This document shows positions 45,229-53,335 of a stretch of 64,000 nt of DNA, piece after piece; the stretch's first letter is position 1; each line of letters opens with the position of its first letter. The notes below the pieces were generated by a model. That model had not been told where the DNA came from and did not search any database. It saw only the letters and a list, made by a program, of their open reading frames with translations. The DNA is taken from positions 62,001 to 126,000 of the forward strand of contig NZ_JAUVVF010000001.1 in NCBI RefSeq assembly GCF_030604785.1, in the 5' to 3' direction. The stretch comes from Paracoccus sp. (in: a-proteobacteria) (GTDB lineage: Bacteria; Pseudomonadota; Alphaproteobacteria; Rhodobacterales; Rhodobacteraceae). Position numbers and translations under genes: made by a program.

Positions 45229-45977
45229 GCCTGATGACGCTGTCCGGCCTGTCGGTCCATCGCGGCGCCTGTCCGGTTCTGGACGGGATCGACCTGTCGG
45301 TGGGGCCGGGCGAGTTCGTAGGCCTGTTGGGGCCGAACGGGTCGGGCAAGACGACGCTGCTGCGCGCGGCGATGGGGCTTTTGCCTGCGCGCGGGCGCGC
45401 CTCGCTGGCAGAGCTGGCGCCGGTCGCACGGGCGCGGCGCGCCGCCTATCTGCCGCAGGGGCGCGAGATCGCCTGGCCCATGCCCGTGGGTGCGGTGGTG
45501 GCGCTTGGCCGGATCGCGCATGGCGAGGGGGCCGCGCCCCGGGACCGCGCCGCAACCGAGGCCGCGATGGCGGCGCTTGGCCTGGGCGCGATGCGCGACC
45601 GCGACGCGACGGCGCTGTCGGGGGGCGAGCAGGCGCGCGTCCTGATCGCCCGCGCCCTGGCGCAGGAGACGCCGCTTCTGATCGCGGACGAGCCCATTGC
45701 GGGCCTTGATCCGGCGGCGTCGATCCGGGTCATGGCGCTGTTCTCGGACCTTGCCCGGCAGGGGCGCGGTGTGGTCGCGGCCCTGCACGATCTGGGCCTT
45801 GCCGCGCGCCATTGCACGCGGCTTGTGGTGCTGCATCAGGGCCGGATCGCGGCCGACGGCCCGCCCGAGGCCGTGCTGACGCCCGACCTTCTGGCCCACG
45901 TTTTCGGGATCCGCGCGCATCTGTCCGATGGGCCGGACGGGCCTCTGTTCCAGGTGCTGGGCTGTCTGGACCCCTAG
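45225..45977 (+). CDS. btuD: Cobalamin ABC transporter ATP-binding protein (BtuD type)
   Basis: A 250-residue ATPase. Walker A GPNGSGKTT is near 36-44, the signature LSGGEQARV near 130-138, Walker B LLIADEPIAGLDP near 150-162, and the His switch in AALHDLGLAARH. It completes BtuBFCD in one operon controlled by the riboswitch. Its stop codon overlaps the stop of the convergent cytochrome b561 gene by 4 bp. Confidence 0.9.
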   Translation: MSLMTLSGLSVHRGACPVLDGIDLSVGPGEFVGLLGPNGSGKTTLLRAAMGLLPARGRASLAELAPVARARRAAYLPQGREIAWPMPVGAVVALGRIAHGEGAAPRDRAATEAAMAALGLGAMRDRDATALSGGEQARVLIARALAQETPLLIADEPIAGLDPAASIRVMALFSDLARQGRGVVAALHDLGLAARHCTRLVVLHQGRIAADGPPEAVLTPDLLAHVFGIRAHLSDGPDGPLFQVLGCLDP

Positions 45978-46528
45978 CGCCGCCGCCAGGGCGACATGCG
46001 CTGCCAGATCCCGTCGCGCAGGATCAGGCCATGATGGGCGGCCGCCGCCAGATGCAGGGCCAGCACCGCCAGAAGCAGCAGCCCCGAGGCCCAGTGCACC
46101 AGGCTTGCCCATTCCGCCAGCGCATCCGAGCGCGGCACGATCCGGCCCGCGCCCGACAGGCCCAGCATCTCGATCGGGAAGCCCCCTGCGCGGACCCGGA
46201 TCACCCCCGACAGCGGCATCACGACCAGCAGCGCGTAAAGCAGCCCGTGCGACAGGCCGGCCGCCCGGACCTGCCAGCGCGGCATCGAGGCCGGCAGCGG
46301 CGGGGCGGGGTGGCGCAGCCTGACCCAGATCCTCAGCGCGATCAGCGGGATCAGCAGCGTCCCGAGGTTCTTGTGCAAGAGGAACAGCGTGTCGCGCGTG
46401 GCGCGCGGCAGGGCCTCGTCGGTCATCAGGATGCCCGCCGGGATCATCACGAGGATCGGCAGGGCCACCGACCAATGCAGCCAGATGGCGGGGCGGCTAT
46501 AGCGTTCGGGTGCGCCGGGGTGCGACAT
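45974..46528 (-). CDS. Cytochrome b561-family protein
   Basis: A 184-residue, four-helix di-haem membrane protein. Histidines in the expected places: WLHWSVALPILV near 18, LLHKNLGTLLIPL near 52, GLSHGLLYALLVVMPLSG near 97 and LVHWASGLLLLAVLALHLAAAAHH near 145. Such proteins carry electrons from the quinone pool, often to superoxide or to periplasmic partners. It has an exceptionally good ribosome binding site, AGGAGGT 5 nt before the ATG. It converges with btuD and is divergent from the lipid operon. Confidence 0.9.
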   Translation of the reverse strand: MSHPGAPERYSRPAIWLHWSVALPILVMIPAGILMTDEALPRATRDTLFLLHKNLGTLLIPLIALRIWVRLRHPAPPLPASMPRWQVRAAGLSHGLLYALLVVMPLSGVIRVRAGGFPIEMLGLSGAGRIVPRSDALAEWASLVHWASGLLLLAVLALHLAAAAHHGLILRDGIWQRMSPWRRR

Positions 46529-46584
46529 GGTGACCTCCTGTCGGACCAGCATAGCGCAAAAGCGTGATGCGGCGAAGCGGGCGC

Positions 46585-46613
46585 TTGACGCGGGCGGACG
46601 GGCGGCGTTCGAT
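46585..46613 (+). promoter_or_regulatory. Possible promoter of the lipid operon, leaderless
   Basis: TTGACG (46585-46590), a 17-bp spacer and TTCGAT (46608-46613) stand 5 bp before the ATG at 46619. Transcription would begin at or beside the start codon, so the mRNA would be leaderless, in line with the absence of a Shine-Dalgarno there. Confidence 0.4.
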
Positions 46614-46618
46614 GCGAC

Positions 46619-47368
46619 ATGCGCGACCTGCCCCTGACCGATACCGAACGATTTCCCGAACCGCATCCGAAGCTTGCGATCCCCGACCTGCTGCGCGCGG
46701 GGATGGTGGGTCTGGCCGTGACGCTGGCGGCGCTGCCGGTCCTGTCGGCCGGGCCGGGGGCCGTGGGGGTCGCAATTCTGGCCTATGGCGCGGCCTTTGC
46801 GCGTGTCGCTCAGGTCATGCGGCGCGCCTATCCGCATGAGCGGTTCGGGGCCTGCAATCTGGTGACCCTGTGCCGGGCGGGCATGGTCGCTGCGCTTCTG
46901 GGCGCGGTGGTGGGCGCACCGGAAGGGGGGCAGGCGGCGGGCTGGGCGGTCGCCGTGGTGGCGGGCATCGGACTGGCGCTGGACGGGATCGACGGCTGGC
47001 TGGCGCGTCGCTCGGGCCTCGTCTCGGATGTCGGGGCGCGCTTCGATCTGGAGGTCGATGCCGCGCTGGCCCTTGTTCTGGCGCTGCATGTCCTGTCGGG
47101 CACGGCGGTCGGGGCCGAAGTGCTGGTGCTGGGCTCGCTGCGTTACGTCTTTGTCGCGGCGGGCTGGATTGCGCCCTGGCTGCGGGGCGATCTGCCCTTC
47201 AGCCAGCGCAGGCGGGTGATCTGCGTGGTGCAGATCGCGGCGCTGATCTTTCTGGTGACGCCTCTGGCGGGCGACGATCTGGCGATCTGGACCGCACGTC
47301 TGGCCAGCGCCGCGCTGGTCTGGTCCTTCGCGGTCGATGTGGCCCATCTGTGGCGGGTGCGGGCATGA
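46619..47368 (+). CDS. CDP-alcohol phosphatidyltransferase
   Basis: A 249-residue membrane enzyme that joins an alcohol to a CDP-activated lipid or headgroup. The family motif DGxxAR...GxxxDxxxD is complete: LDGIDGWLARRSGLVSDVGARFDLEVDA at about 120-147, with all the metal-binding Asp residues. Six or so hydrophobic helices follow the family plan, after a 20-residue soluble N-terminus. It is first of four overlapping genes (transferase, sulfatase-fold protein, flippase-like protein, GT4), which suggests a modified phospho- or glycolipid. The exact substrate is unknown. No ribosome binding site is seen. Confidence 0.85.
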   Translation: MRDLPLTDTERFPEPHPKLAIPDLLRAGMVGLAVTLAALPVLSAGPGAVGVAILAYGAAFARVAQVMRRAYPHERFGACNLVTLCRAGMVAALLGAVVGAPEGGQAAGWAVAVVAGIGLALDGIDGWLARRSGLVSDVGARFDLEVDAALALVLALHVLSGTAVGAEVLVLGSLRYVFVAAGWIAPWLRGDLPFSQRRRVICVVQIAALIFLVTPLAGDDLAIWTARLASAALVWSFAVDVAHLWRVRA

Positions 47369-48921
47369 GCGCGGCGCGCATCCTGCCGCCGCTGCTGGCG
47401 GCCGGCCTGCTGTGGCTGCCCTTTGCCATGCCGCTGCGGCCCGGCCCGGGGCTGGGCCAGTGGTTCCCGCTGGCGCCGGAATGGCCCGCCTTGCTGCTGG
47501 CTCTGGCATTGGCGGGGCGCTGGCTGCGCCTGCCGGCGGTGATCCTGCTGCTGGCGTTGGTGGCGCACAAGCTGGCCGATATCGCGATGCATTCCGCGCT
47601 GGCGCGAGGCTTCAACCTGCGCGCCGATCTGCCGCTGATCGAGGCGGGCCTGCGCCTGCTGGCCGGTTCGGTGGGGGTGGTGGCAAGCGTGGCGCTGGCC
47701 GTGCTGGCGGTGCTGGCCTTGGCGGGATTTGCGCTGCTGGCCTGGTGGGCAGCGGGGGTCTGGGCGCGCATCGGCGGCGGATGGCGACTGCGCCTGCCCC
47801 TGGCTGTACTGGCGCTTGTGGCGCTGGTGCCGGTGCAGACGGGCGCGATCCGGGCGGAAAGCGCGCTCTATGCCAAGGGGCGGATCGACCTGTTCCGCAA
47901 CACGCAGCGCGAATTGACGCGCTTTGCCGCCGAGGCCGCGAACGATCCCTTTCTTGGGGCCACCGGGCTGCTGGAACGCATCGACCGCGACGTGCTGCTG
48001 ATTTTCGTCGAAAGCTATGGCCGCACCAGCTTTGACACGCCGCTTTACGCCGAGACCCATCTGCCGCTGCTTGAGCAGGCCGAGGCGCGGCTGGCGCAGG
48101 CGGGGCTGGCGATGCGGTCGGGCTTTGTCGCCGCGCCCACGCGGGGCGGGCAGAGCTGGCTGGCGCATGGCACCCTGTCCAAGGGGTTGTGGATCGCGGA
48201 CCAGACCCGCTATCGCGCGGCCCTGGCCAGCGGGCGGCAGAGCCTGTTCCACCATGCCTCGCGCGCGGGGTTCCGGACGGCGGCCGTGATGCCCGCGATC
48301 ACGCTGCCCTGGCCCGAATCCAGCCGCATGGGCTTCGAGACCGTGCTTGAGGCCGCCGATCTGGGCTATGAGGGGCTGCCCTTCAACTGGGTGACGATGC
48401 CCGACCAGTTCACCATGACCGCCCTGGACCGGCTGCTGCGCGATGGCAGCGACCCGCGCCGGCTGTTCGCGCAGGTGGCGCTGATCTCGTCCCACGCGCC
48501 CTGGGTGCCGGTGCCGCGCATGATCGACTGGAACCTTGTGGGCGATGGCAGCGTATTCGACGACATGGCGCAAGAGGGCGACCCGCCCTCGGTCGTCTGG
48601 CGCGACCGCGACCGCGTGCGCGACCAGTATCGGCAGGCCGTCGCCTATTCGCTTGAGGTCGTGATGGATTATGCCCTGCGCCATGCCGACGATCCGCCGC
48701 TGATGCTGGTCATCGGTGATCATCAGGCCGCCCCGCGCATCGCGCTGGACGAGCGCCCCGATGTGGCGCTGCATGTCATCGGACCCAAGGCGCTGGTGGC
48801 CGAGACCGCGGCCTGGGGCCTGACCCCCGGCCTGATCCCGCCGCCGGACAGCGAGGCCTTTCCGATGGACCGGCTGCGCGACCTGATCCTTGGCAGTTTC
48901 GGCGGAAGGCCGCGCTCATGA
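47365..48921 (+). CDS. Sulfatase-fold membrane transferase (LtaS/phosphoethanolamine-transferase-like)
   Basis: A 518-residue protein. About four N-terminal helices (within 1-165) precede a periplasmic alkaline-phosphatase-type domain. The domain begins DVLLIFVESYGRTSFD near 212-227, where the metal-site Glu lies; the nucleophile is probably the Thr of APTRGGQSWLAHGT near 260. LVIGDHQAAP near 453-462 supplies the second metal pair (Asp, His). These features recall LTA synthase and phosphoglycerol/ethanolamine transferases, which move a phospho-headgroup from a lipid to an acceptor. It overlaps both neighbours by ATGA. The donor and acceptor are unknown. Confidence 0.78.
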   Translation: MSAARILPPLLAAGLLWLPFAMPLRPGPGLGQWFPLAPEWPALLLALALAGRWLRLPAVILLLALVAHKLADIAMHSALARGFNLRADLPLIEAGLRLLAGSVGVVASVALAVLAVLALAGFALLAWWAAGVWARIGGGWRLRLPLAVLALVALVPVQTGAIRAESALYAKGRIDLFRNTQRELTRFAAEAANDPFLGATGLLERIDRDVLLIFVESYGRTSFDTPLYAETHLPLLEQAEARLAQAGLAMRSGFVAAPTRGGQSWLAHGTLSKGLWIADQTRYRAALASGRQSLFHHASRAGFRTAAVMPAITLPWPESSRMGFETVLEAADLGYEGLPFNWVTMPDQFTMTALDRLLRDGSDPRRLFAQVALISSHAPWVPVPRMIDWNLVGDGSVFDDMAQEGDPPSVVWRDRDRVRDQYRQAVAYSLEVVMDYALRHADDPPLMLVIGDHQAAPRIALDERPDVALHVIGPKALVAETAAWGLTPGLIPPPDSEAFPMDRLRDLILGSFGGRPRS

Positions 48922-49853
48922 ACCTTGCGGCCTGTTTGCGGCTGGGGGCCAGCCTGGCCATTCTGGGGCTGGTCTGGTGGCAGATCGACGCACCCGACGC
49001 CGCCGCGCGTCTGGCCGAGGCGCATCCGGGCTGGCTTATGGCGGGGCTGGCGGCGCTTTGGGCCCAGACGCTGCTATCGGCCTGGCGCTGGCGGCTGGTG
49101 GGGCGTGCGCTTGGTGTGATGATCGCGCCCGCCCGCGCGCTGTCGGAGTATTTCCTTGCGCAGCTGGTCAACCAGACGCTGCCGGGCGGCGTTCTGGGCG
49201 ATCTGTCGCGCGCCTGGCGCAGCGCGCAGGGGGCGGGCTTTGCCCGGGCGGGCGGGGCGGTTCTGGCCGAGCGCGTGCTGGGGCAGGTGGCGCTGATGGC
49301 GCTTCTGGTCGCCGGGCTGGTCTGGGCGGCGCGGGCGCCGGGCCAGATCCGCGTTCCGGCCGAGGTGCTGATCCCGGCAGGTCTGGTCCTGGGCCTGCTG
49401 ATCGCGGGCCTTTGCGTCGTGCTGCTGATGCCGCGCCTGGCCCAGGCTGGTCGGGCGCTGCTTCCGGCGGGCGTGATGCTGCCGCAACTGGCCCTTAGCC
49501 TGGGCGCCGCGGTGCTGAATCTGCTGGCCTTCGACTTTGCCGCGCGCGCGACCGGCACGACCCTGCCACCCGCCGCCATCGCGGTCCTTGTGCCGCTGAT
49601 CCTGCTGACCATGCTGGTGCCGGTGACGGTCAGCGGATGGGGCCTGCGCGAGGGGGCGGCGGCCGCCCTGTTCCCGCTGGCGGGGGCCAGCGATGCGGCG
49701 GGGCTGGCGGCCAGCACGGCCTTCGGGCTGATCTTCCTGATCTCGACGCTGATCGGGACCGGGGCCTGTCTGGCCCATGGAGCGGTCTCGGGGCGGGCTT
49801 CGACCGTGCGTCCCGCCCTGCGCCCGTCGCGCGCCCGCCCGGAACAGAGGTGA
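48918..49853 (+). CDS. Lysylphosphatidylglycerol synthetase/UPF0104-like transmembrane protein (flippase-like)
   Basis: A 311-residue integral membrane protein with about seven to eight helices. It carries the UPF0104 marks: WLMAGLAALWAQTLLSAWRWRLV near 41-61, LVNQTLPGGVLGDLSRAWR near 83-101 and VPVTVSGWGLREGAAA near 254-269. This domain forms the flippase half of MprF and its relatives. It overlaps the sulfatase-fold gene by 4 bp and precedes the GT4 gene by 4 bp. It may move the new lipid between leaflets, which is inference from the family. Confidence 0.8.
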   Translation: MNLAACLRLGASLAILGLVWWQIDAPDAAARLAEAHPGWLMAGLAALWAQTLLSAWRWRLVGRALGVMIAPARALSEYFLAQLVNQTLPGGVLGDLSRAWRSAQGAGFARAGGAVLAERVLGQVALMALLVAGLVWAARAPGQIRVPAEVLIPAGLVLGLLIAGLCVVLLMPRLAQAGRALLPAGVMLPQLALSLGAAVLNLLAFDFAARATGTTLPPAAIAVLVPLILLTMLVPVTVSGWGLREGAAAALFPLAGASDAAGLAASTAFGLIFLISTLIGTGACLAHGAVSGRASTVRPALRPSRARPEQR

Positions 49854-49857
49854 TCCC

Positions 49858-50904
49858 ATGAGCCCGACCCCCGCTGCCTTTGCCCTGCCGGGTGACATCA
49901 CCACGGTGACGGGGGGCTATCTCTATGACCGCCGCCTGTTTGAGGGGTTGGAGGGACTGGGCCATGCGATGCGGCTTGTGCCTCTGTCGCCGCAATTCCC
50001 CTTCGCCGACGCGACGGCGATGGCGGAAAGTCTTGCCACGCTGGCAGACCTGCCCGCCGATTGTCCGGTCATCGTGGACGGGCTGGCCTATGGCGCGATG
50101 GAGACCGAGGCGCTGGCGCGGGTGCGTGCGCCCATCGTTGCGCTGGTGCACCACCCCTTGGCGCTGGAAAGCGGGCTGCCCGCCGATCGGGCCGCGCATC
50201 TGGAAGCGACCGAGCGCGCCAATCTGCGCCTGGCGCGGCATGTGCTGGTTCCCAGCCCCCATACCCGCCGCATCCTGATCGAACGCTACGACGTGCCGCC
50301 CGGCGCGATCACCGTCGCCCGGCCTGGCGTCCAGCCGGTGCGGATTGCGCCCGCCCCGAAGGTTCCGCCGCTGATCCTGTCGGTGGGGATCCTGCATCCG
50401 CGCAAGGGCCACGACATTCTGATCGCGGCCCTGGGCGAACTGGGCGATCTGGATTGGCGCGCGGTGATCGCCGGCACTCCGTGGGAGGCGGGCCATGCCG
50501 ATGCGCTGGCGCGCCAGATCGCCGCCAGCCCGGTTGCCGACCGGATCACACTGGCCCGGGCCGTGTCGGATGAGCGGCTCGAGGCGCTTTACGCCGAGGC
50601 CAGCCTTTTCGCGCTGGCCACCCGCTACGAGGGGCATGGGCTGGTCTTTGACGAGGCGATCCTGCGCGGCCTGCCGATCCTGTCCTGCCGCACCGGGGCG
50701 GTGCCCGACACGGTGCCGCAGGATGCGGGGCTGCTGGTCGCGCCCGACGATGCCGGGGCCTTTGCCGGCGCGCTGCGGCTGATGCTGACCGATCGCGCGC
50801 TGCGCGAGGGCGCGGCGCTGGCGGCGCGGCGTGCGGCGGCGGCCTTGCCTGACTGGCCCGCGACGGCGCGGGTCGTCTCGGGCGTGCTGCAGCGGCTGGC
50901 CTAG
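49858..50904 (+). CDS. Glycosyltransferase family 4-like protein
   Basis: A 348-residue GT-B-fold transferase. The second domain carries LILSVGILHPRKGHDILIAAL near 172-192 (nucleotide-sugar site) and the catalytic ALATRYEGHGLVFDEAILRGLPILS near 257-281 with the E-x7-E-like pattern. The N-terminal acceptor domain has PSPHTRRILIERYDV. The start at 49858 follows CAGAGGTG. It is the last gene of the four-gene lipid operon and converges by 4 bp on the GntR-family gene. Confidence 0.85.
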   Translation: MSPTPAAFALPGDITTVTGGYLYDRRLFEGLEGLGHAMRLVPLSPQFPFADATAMAESLATLADLPADCPVIVDGLAYGAMETEALARVRAPIVALVHHPLALESGLPADRAAHLEATERANLRLARHVLVPSPHTRRILIERYDVPPGAITVARPGVQPVRIAPAPKVPPLILSVGILHPRKGHDILIAALGELGDLDWRAVIAGTPWEAGHADALARQIAASPVADRITLARAVSDERLEALYAEASLFALATRYEGHGLVFDEAILRGLPILSCRTGAVPDTVPQDAGLLVAPDDAGAFAGALRLMLTDRALREGAALAARRAAAALPDWPATARVVSGVLQRLA

Positions 50905-51674
50905 TCTTCGTCCGAGGGTCGGTTGCGCAGCCTGAGCCGTGCGATGGCGTCCTGTTCGTCGGCCTTGCGCTGCGCTTCCAGCGCCTCGGCCACGCAATCC
51001 AGATGCGATTCCAGCGTGCGGCGGGCCAGCGGGCCGTCGCGCGCCTGAAGGGCGGCGTTGATCGCCTCGTGCTGGTCCAGGATGCGGTCGCGCAAATCGC
51101 CGCGTGCAAAGATGCGGGGGCGGTTGAACAGCATCCCCTGCCGCAGCAGGTCCTGCATGGCACGCATCATGTGCAGGGCGATGATGTTGTGGCTGGCCTC
51201 GACGATGGCCATGTGGAAATCGGCATCCAGCGCGGCCTCGGCCTCGGGATTGGCGACGGCATGGGCGTGGCGCATGTCGGTGACGATCCGGTCCAGCAGG
51301 TCCAGATCGGCCTGCCCGGCCTCGGTCGCGGCGCGTTCGGCGGCCAGCCCCTCCAGATCCTTGCGAAAGCGCAGGAAGTCGCCCGCGGCGCGGGGATGGC
51401 GGGCGATCAGCCGCACCAGAGCGGGCGAGAAGGCGCTGCCCAGAACCTCGGCCACGAAGATGCCCGCATTGGGGCGCGAGACCAGCAGCCCGTCGGCCTG
51501 CATCGCCGCCAGGGCCTCGCGCAGCGAGGGGCGGCTGACGCCCATCCGCGCGGCCAGATCGCGTTCGCCCGGCAGGCGCTGGCCCGGACGCAGCACGCCC
51601 TGCAGGATCAGCCATTCGATCTGGCGTGTCACCTCTTGCGACAATTTAGCGGCGTCGATCTTTTCAAAGGGCAT
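50901..51674 (-). CDS. GntR-family transcriptional regulator, FadR/FCD subfamily
   Basis: A 257-residue dimeric repressor or activator. The winged helix-turn-helix is at about 8-75 (LSQEVTRQIEWLILQGVLRPGQRLPGERDLAARMGVSRPSLREAL). The C-terminal all-helical FCD domain has metal-ligand positions: Asp in DADFHMAIVEASHN near 150 and His near 193 (ILDQHEAINAAL) and 216 (ESHLDCVAEAL). It probably senses a carboxylate such as lactate, pyruvate or a sugar acid; its targets are not next to it. It is not divergently paired with an obvious catabolic gene, so its own target is unknown. Confidence 0.88.
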   Translation of the reverse strand: MPFEKIDAAKLSQEVTRQIEWLILQGVLRPGQRLPGERDLAARMGVSRPSLREALAAMQADGLLVSRPNAGIFVAEVLGSAFSPALVRLIARHPRAAGDFLRFRKDLEGLAAERAATEAGQADLDLLDRIVTDMRHAHAVANPEAEAALDADFHMAIVEASHNIIALHMMRAMQDLLRQGMLFNRPRIFARGDLRDRILDQHEAINAALQARDGPLARRTLESHLDCVAEALEAQRKADEQDAIARLRLRNRPSDED

Positions 51675-51742
51675 GGAATGTCGGCTTTTCGGGGAAATGC
51701 AGGCGCGGCGGATTCAGATTAGGCGAGGGGGCGCGGGAATGC

Positions 51743-51770
51743 AAAAGGGGCCGGACAAGCCGGCCCCTTT
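51743..51770 (-). terminator. Rho-independent terminator of the OmpA-like gene
   Basis: AAAGGGGCCGG (51744-51754) and CCGGCCCCTTT (51760-51770) are perfect 11-bp arms around a 5-nt loop. On the minus strand it ends in TTTTGC. It lies 20 bp after the minus-strand stop of the OmpA-like gene. Confidence 0.88.
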
Positions 51771-51789
51771 CGTCAGATGCGTGCCGCGA

Positions 51790-52449
51790 TCACTGCGTCG
51801 GGCGGATCAGGATCTCGACGCGGCGGTTCTGGGCGCGCCCGGCCTCGGTCGCGTTCGAGGCGACGGGCTGGGTGTCGGCCACGCCCACCGCGCTGAGACG
51901 GTTCTGGGCGACGCCCGCGGCGGCCAGGATGCCCGCCACCGATTGCGCGCGGCGCTGCGACAGATCGCGGTTGATCGCCTGGGTGCCGGTGCTGTCTGTG
52001 TGGCCCACGACTTCGACCCGGCTGTTCGGATACTGGTTCAGGTTGCGCGCGACGGCATAGAGGTCCTGCTGGGCGGGGCCGGACACGGCGGCCGAGCCGG
52101 TCGCGAAGAGGATGCCGTCGGGCATCACGACCTGCAGATACGATCCGTGATTGACGACGCGGATGTTCGGGTTGGTCAGCGATTGCTGCAGCGCCTGGGC
52201 CTGGCGGTCGAGCATGTTGCCCGCGACCGCGCCCACGGCGGCGCCGACGATGGCACCGCGCGCGGCGTCGCGGCTGCGGCCGCTGCTGTCATCGTCGCGG
52301 GTGCCGGCGAGGACGGCGCCAACGGCGGCGCCGGCCAGCGCGCCCTGCTGGGTGCGGCTCATGCCGCCGCCGTTCATGGCCGGGTCGGCGCAGGCGGTCA
52401 GGACCAGAAGCCCCGAGGCGGCGATAATGGTTGTGGCGCGGAGTTTCAT
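51790..52449 (-). CDS. OmpA-family lipoprotein with glycine zipper
   Basis: A 219-residue lipoprotein. The signal peptide has the lipobox LTAC (Cys20). Then come two glycine-zipper segments (GALAGAAVGAVLAG and GAIVGAAVGAVAGNM, about 36-77), which may insert in the membrane or oligomerise, and an OmpA C-terminal domain (about 100-215) with the peptidoglycan-binding signature GHTDSTGTQAINRDLSQRRAQSV. It probably tethers outer membrane to peptidoglycan, in the manner of YiaD/Pal. The start ATG at 52449 follows GAGAGGGAG. Confidence 0.92.
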   Translation of the reverse strand: MKLRATTIIAASGLLVLTACADPAMNGGGMSRTQQGALAGAAVGAVLAGTRDDDSSGRSRDAARGAIVGAAVGAVAGNMLDRQAQALQQSLTNPNIRVVNHGSYLQVVMPDGILFATGSAAVSGPAQQDLYAVARNLNQYPNSRVEVVGHTDSTGTQAINRDLSQRRAQSVAGILAAAGVAQNRLSAVGVADTQPVASNATEAGRAQNRRVEILIRPTQ

Positions 52450-52672
52450 GCGGCTCCCTCTCCTTGTGATGGGCTGTGCCGGATTGGCATGGCCGTCAAA
52501 TCCTGTGCTGGCGGTCCGATTCCGGTCCACGGCAGCAACGCGCGTCACGCTGTCGCAGTTCCCGGCGGAAGGGAAGCGCAAGTTTCGGTGAAGGCGCTGG
52601 AATGACGTCACAAACAGGCGATGAGCGCAGGTGCTTGCATCGCGCCGCCCATGAGGCCAGAAGAGGGCGGTC

Positions 52673-53335
52673 ATGGCCCGCTTGTCCCGCATCCCCCCGG
52701 CGCTGCCCTTCGCCGCCCAGGTCGCGATCTTCTCGCGGCTGCAGGCGGCCAACCCCGCGCCCGAGACCGAACTTGAATTCGTGAACCCCTTCACGCTGGT
52801 CGTGGCGGTGGCCCTGTCCGCGCAGGCGACCGATGTGGGCGTCAACCGCGCCACGCGGGGCCTCTTCGCCGTGGCCGACACGCCCGAGAAGATGCTGGCC
52901 TTGGGCGTCGAGGGCGTCACCGAGCACATCAAGACGATCGGCCTGTTCCGCCAGAAGGCGAAGAACGTCATCGCGCTGTCGCGCATCCTGGTCGAGGATT
53001 ATGGCGGCGAGGTTCCCGACAGCCGCGCCGCCCTGACCAGTCTGCCGGGCGTCGGGCGCAAGACCGCCAATGTGGTTCTGTCCTGCGCCTTCGGCCATCC
53101 TGCCCAGGCGGTGGACACGCATATCTTCCGGGTGGGCAACCGCACCCGCATCGCGCCCGGCCGCGACGTGGACGAGGTCGAGCGCGCCATCGAGGATCAC
53201 GTTCCCGCCCGGTTCCAGACCCATGCCCATCACTGGCTGATCCTGCATGGCCGCTATGTCTGCCAGGCCCGGCGGCCCCGCTGCGGCATCTGCCCGATCG
53301 CCGATCTCTGCCCCTATGAGGAAAAGACCGAATGA
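52673..53335 (+). CDS. nth: Endonuclease III
   Basis: A 220-residue DNA glycosylase/AP lyase that removes oxidised pyrimidines. The helix-hairpin-helix LPGVGRKTA is at 124-132 with catalytic Lys130; the catalytic Asp is Asp148 in VDTHIFRV. The C-terminal Fe4S4 loop has C-x6-C-x2-C-x5-C in CQARRPRCGICPIADLC. It overlaps the PfkB-kinase gene by ATGA. The gap of 223 bp upstream, to the divergent OmpA-like gene, should contain its promoter but I see no good match. Confidence 0.96.
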   Translation: MARLSRIPPALPFAAQVAIFSRLQAANPAPETELEFVNPFTLVVAVALSAQATDVGVNRATRGLFAVADTPEKMLALGVEGVTEHIKTIGLFRQKAKNVIALSRILVEDYGGEVPDSRAALTSLPGVGRKTANVVLSCAFGHPAQAVDTHIFRVGNRTRIAPGRDVDEVERAIEDHVPARFQTHAHHWLILHGRYVCQARRPRCGICPIADLCPYEEKTE

